5,999 bases of DNA, taken from the NCBI GenBank assembly GCA_003557565.1, contig PWOG01000093.1, positions 1 through 5,999 of the forward strand. Reading direction: 5' to 3'. The number at the start of each line of letters is the position of its first letter. Position 1 is the first letter of the stretch. The notes beneath the pieces were generated by a model. The model saw only the letters and a program-made list of their open reading frames with translations, did no database searches and was not told the DNA's origin. This stretch comes from Desulfobulbaceae bacterium (GTDB taxonomy: Bacteria; Desulfobacterota; Desulfobulbia; Desulfobulbales; Desulfurivibrionaceae). Below, piece by piece: positions 5,571 to 5,999 of the stretch. Position numbers and translations under genes: made by a program.

Positions 5571-5999
5571 ACGCAGTTCGCTGGCGGCGCAGGGATGGTC
5601 GTTGACCTCGACCCGACCGATCCGGCCGTCGCTTACATGCACCACCCGGTGGGCCATGCGGGCGATATCGGCATTGTGGGTGATCAGGACGGTGGTGGTG
5701 CCCACCTCGCGGTTGATCCGCTGCAGCACTTCCAGCACCACCACCCCGGTCCTGGAGTCCAGGGCTCCGGTGGGTTCATCGCAGAGCAGCACCTGGGGGC
5801 GTTTGGCGATGGCCCGGGCAATGGCCACCCGTTGCTGCTCGCCGCCTGACAGCTGGGCGGGGAAATGATCCCGGCGCTCGGCCAGGCCCACCAGGGCCAG
5901 GGCCTCTTCGGGGCTCAGGGGGTTATCGGCGATTTCAGTGACAATGGCCACGTTTTCCCGGGCGGTAAGGCTGGGGATCAGGTTGTAGAACTGGAAGAC
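5565..5999 (-). CDS. ABC transporter ATPase, LolD/MacB type, C-terminal fragment
   Basis: The nucleotide-binding subunit of a type VII ABC exporter, expected at the cytoplasmic face of the permease, where ATP hydrolysis drives export. The frame is open through the right edge, so the Walker A motif and start codon are missing; 144 residues are visible. The fragment opens with the Q-loop VFQFYNLIPSLTARENV. The signature LSGGEQQ is at fragment residues 50-56, Walker B VLLCDEP at 70-76 with its catalytic Glu at 75, the D-loop GALD at 78-81 and the H-loop His at 108. The motifs are intact and closest in style to LolD/MacB ATPases. An in-frame GTG at 5951 is internal, since conserved sequence continues upstream. 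The gene ends with TAG at 5567-5565, 33 bases from the convergent nitroreductase gene. It most likely works with the permease at 2103-4463 on the same strand, although an opposing gene separates them. Confidence 0.94.
   Translation of the reverse strand, partial: VFQFYNLIPSLTARENVAIVTEIADNPLSPEEALALVGLAERRDHFPAQLSGGEQQRVAIARAIAKRPQVLLCDEPTGALDSRTGVVVLEVLQRINREVGTTTVLITHNADIARMAHRVVHVSDGRIGRVEVNDHPCAASELRW

Noticed and set aside
5565..5951. Complete short ATPase starting at the GTG at 5951
   Set aside because: Conserved Q-loop sequence (FQFYNLIPSLTAREN) continues in frame up to the window edge, so the gene is cut by the window rather than short.
1..5999. CRISPR arrays, tRNA or rRNA genes, transposases or insertion sequence ends
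   Set aside because: No regularly spaced direct repeats, no tRNA- or rRNA-like stretch and no transposase motif were seen on either strand.

Overview
The window is GC-rich, densely coding chromosomal DNA from a Gram-negative bacterium. The evidence is an MltB-type periplasmic lytic transglycosylase and a three-part (ATPase, FtsX-type permease, HlyD-type adaptor) export system that needs a periplasm. The 4Fe-4S ferredoxin/nitroreductase fusion suggests an anaerobic or facultative lifestyle. The combination would fit Desulfobacterota (former Deltaproteobacteria), but that is an inference from gene style, not a demonstrated assignment.

Layout from left to right: (1) 2-418, + strand, is the C-terminal part of a membrane-bound/periplasmic lytic murein transglycosylase of the MltB (SLT_2) family. 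(2) 419-662 is a 244-base gap between convergent genes. It is packed with inverted repeats, ending in a compound palindrome at 542-650 whose 22-base arms pair completely if G-U wobbles on the + strand are allowed. (3) 663-1922, - strand, encodes a HlyD/RND-type periplasmic adaptor. (4) 1923-2102 is a 180-base spacer with an 8-bp hairpin. (5) 2103-4463, - strand, is a large two-module FtsX/MacB-type ABC permease. (6) 4464-4706 is a divergent regulatory gap with a candidate promoter for the permease, operator-like inverted repeats and an orphan Shine-Dalgarno-like sequence. (7) 4707-5531, + strand, is a two-cluster ferredoxin fused to a nitroreductase. (8) 5565-5999, - strand, is the C-terminal part of a LolD/MacB-type ABC ATPase that continues past the right edge.

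Read on the - strand, ATPase, permease and adaptor have the content and order of one MacAB/Lol-like exporter operon. However, the ferredoxin-nitroreductase gene lies on the opposite strand between ATPase and permease, so these cannot form a simple uninterrupted operon. I infer that permease and adaptor are transcribed from a promoter in 4464-4706 and that the ATPase is transcribed separately from outside the window. The exported substrate cannot be told from the sequence.

The proteins are recognisable families. The least explained material is the structured intergenic DNA at 423-650. No transposase, CRISPR array, tRNA or rRNA was seen.
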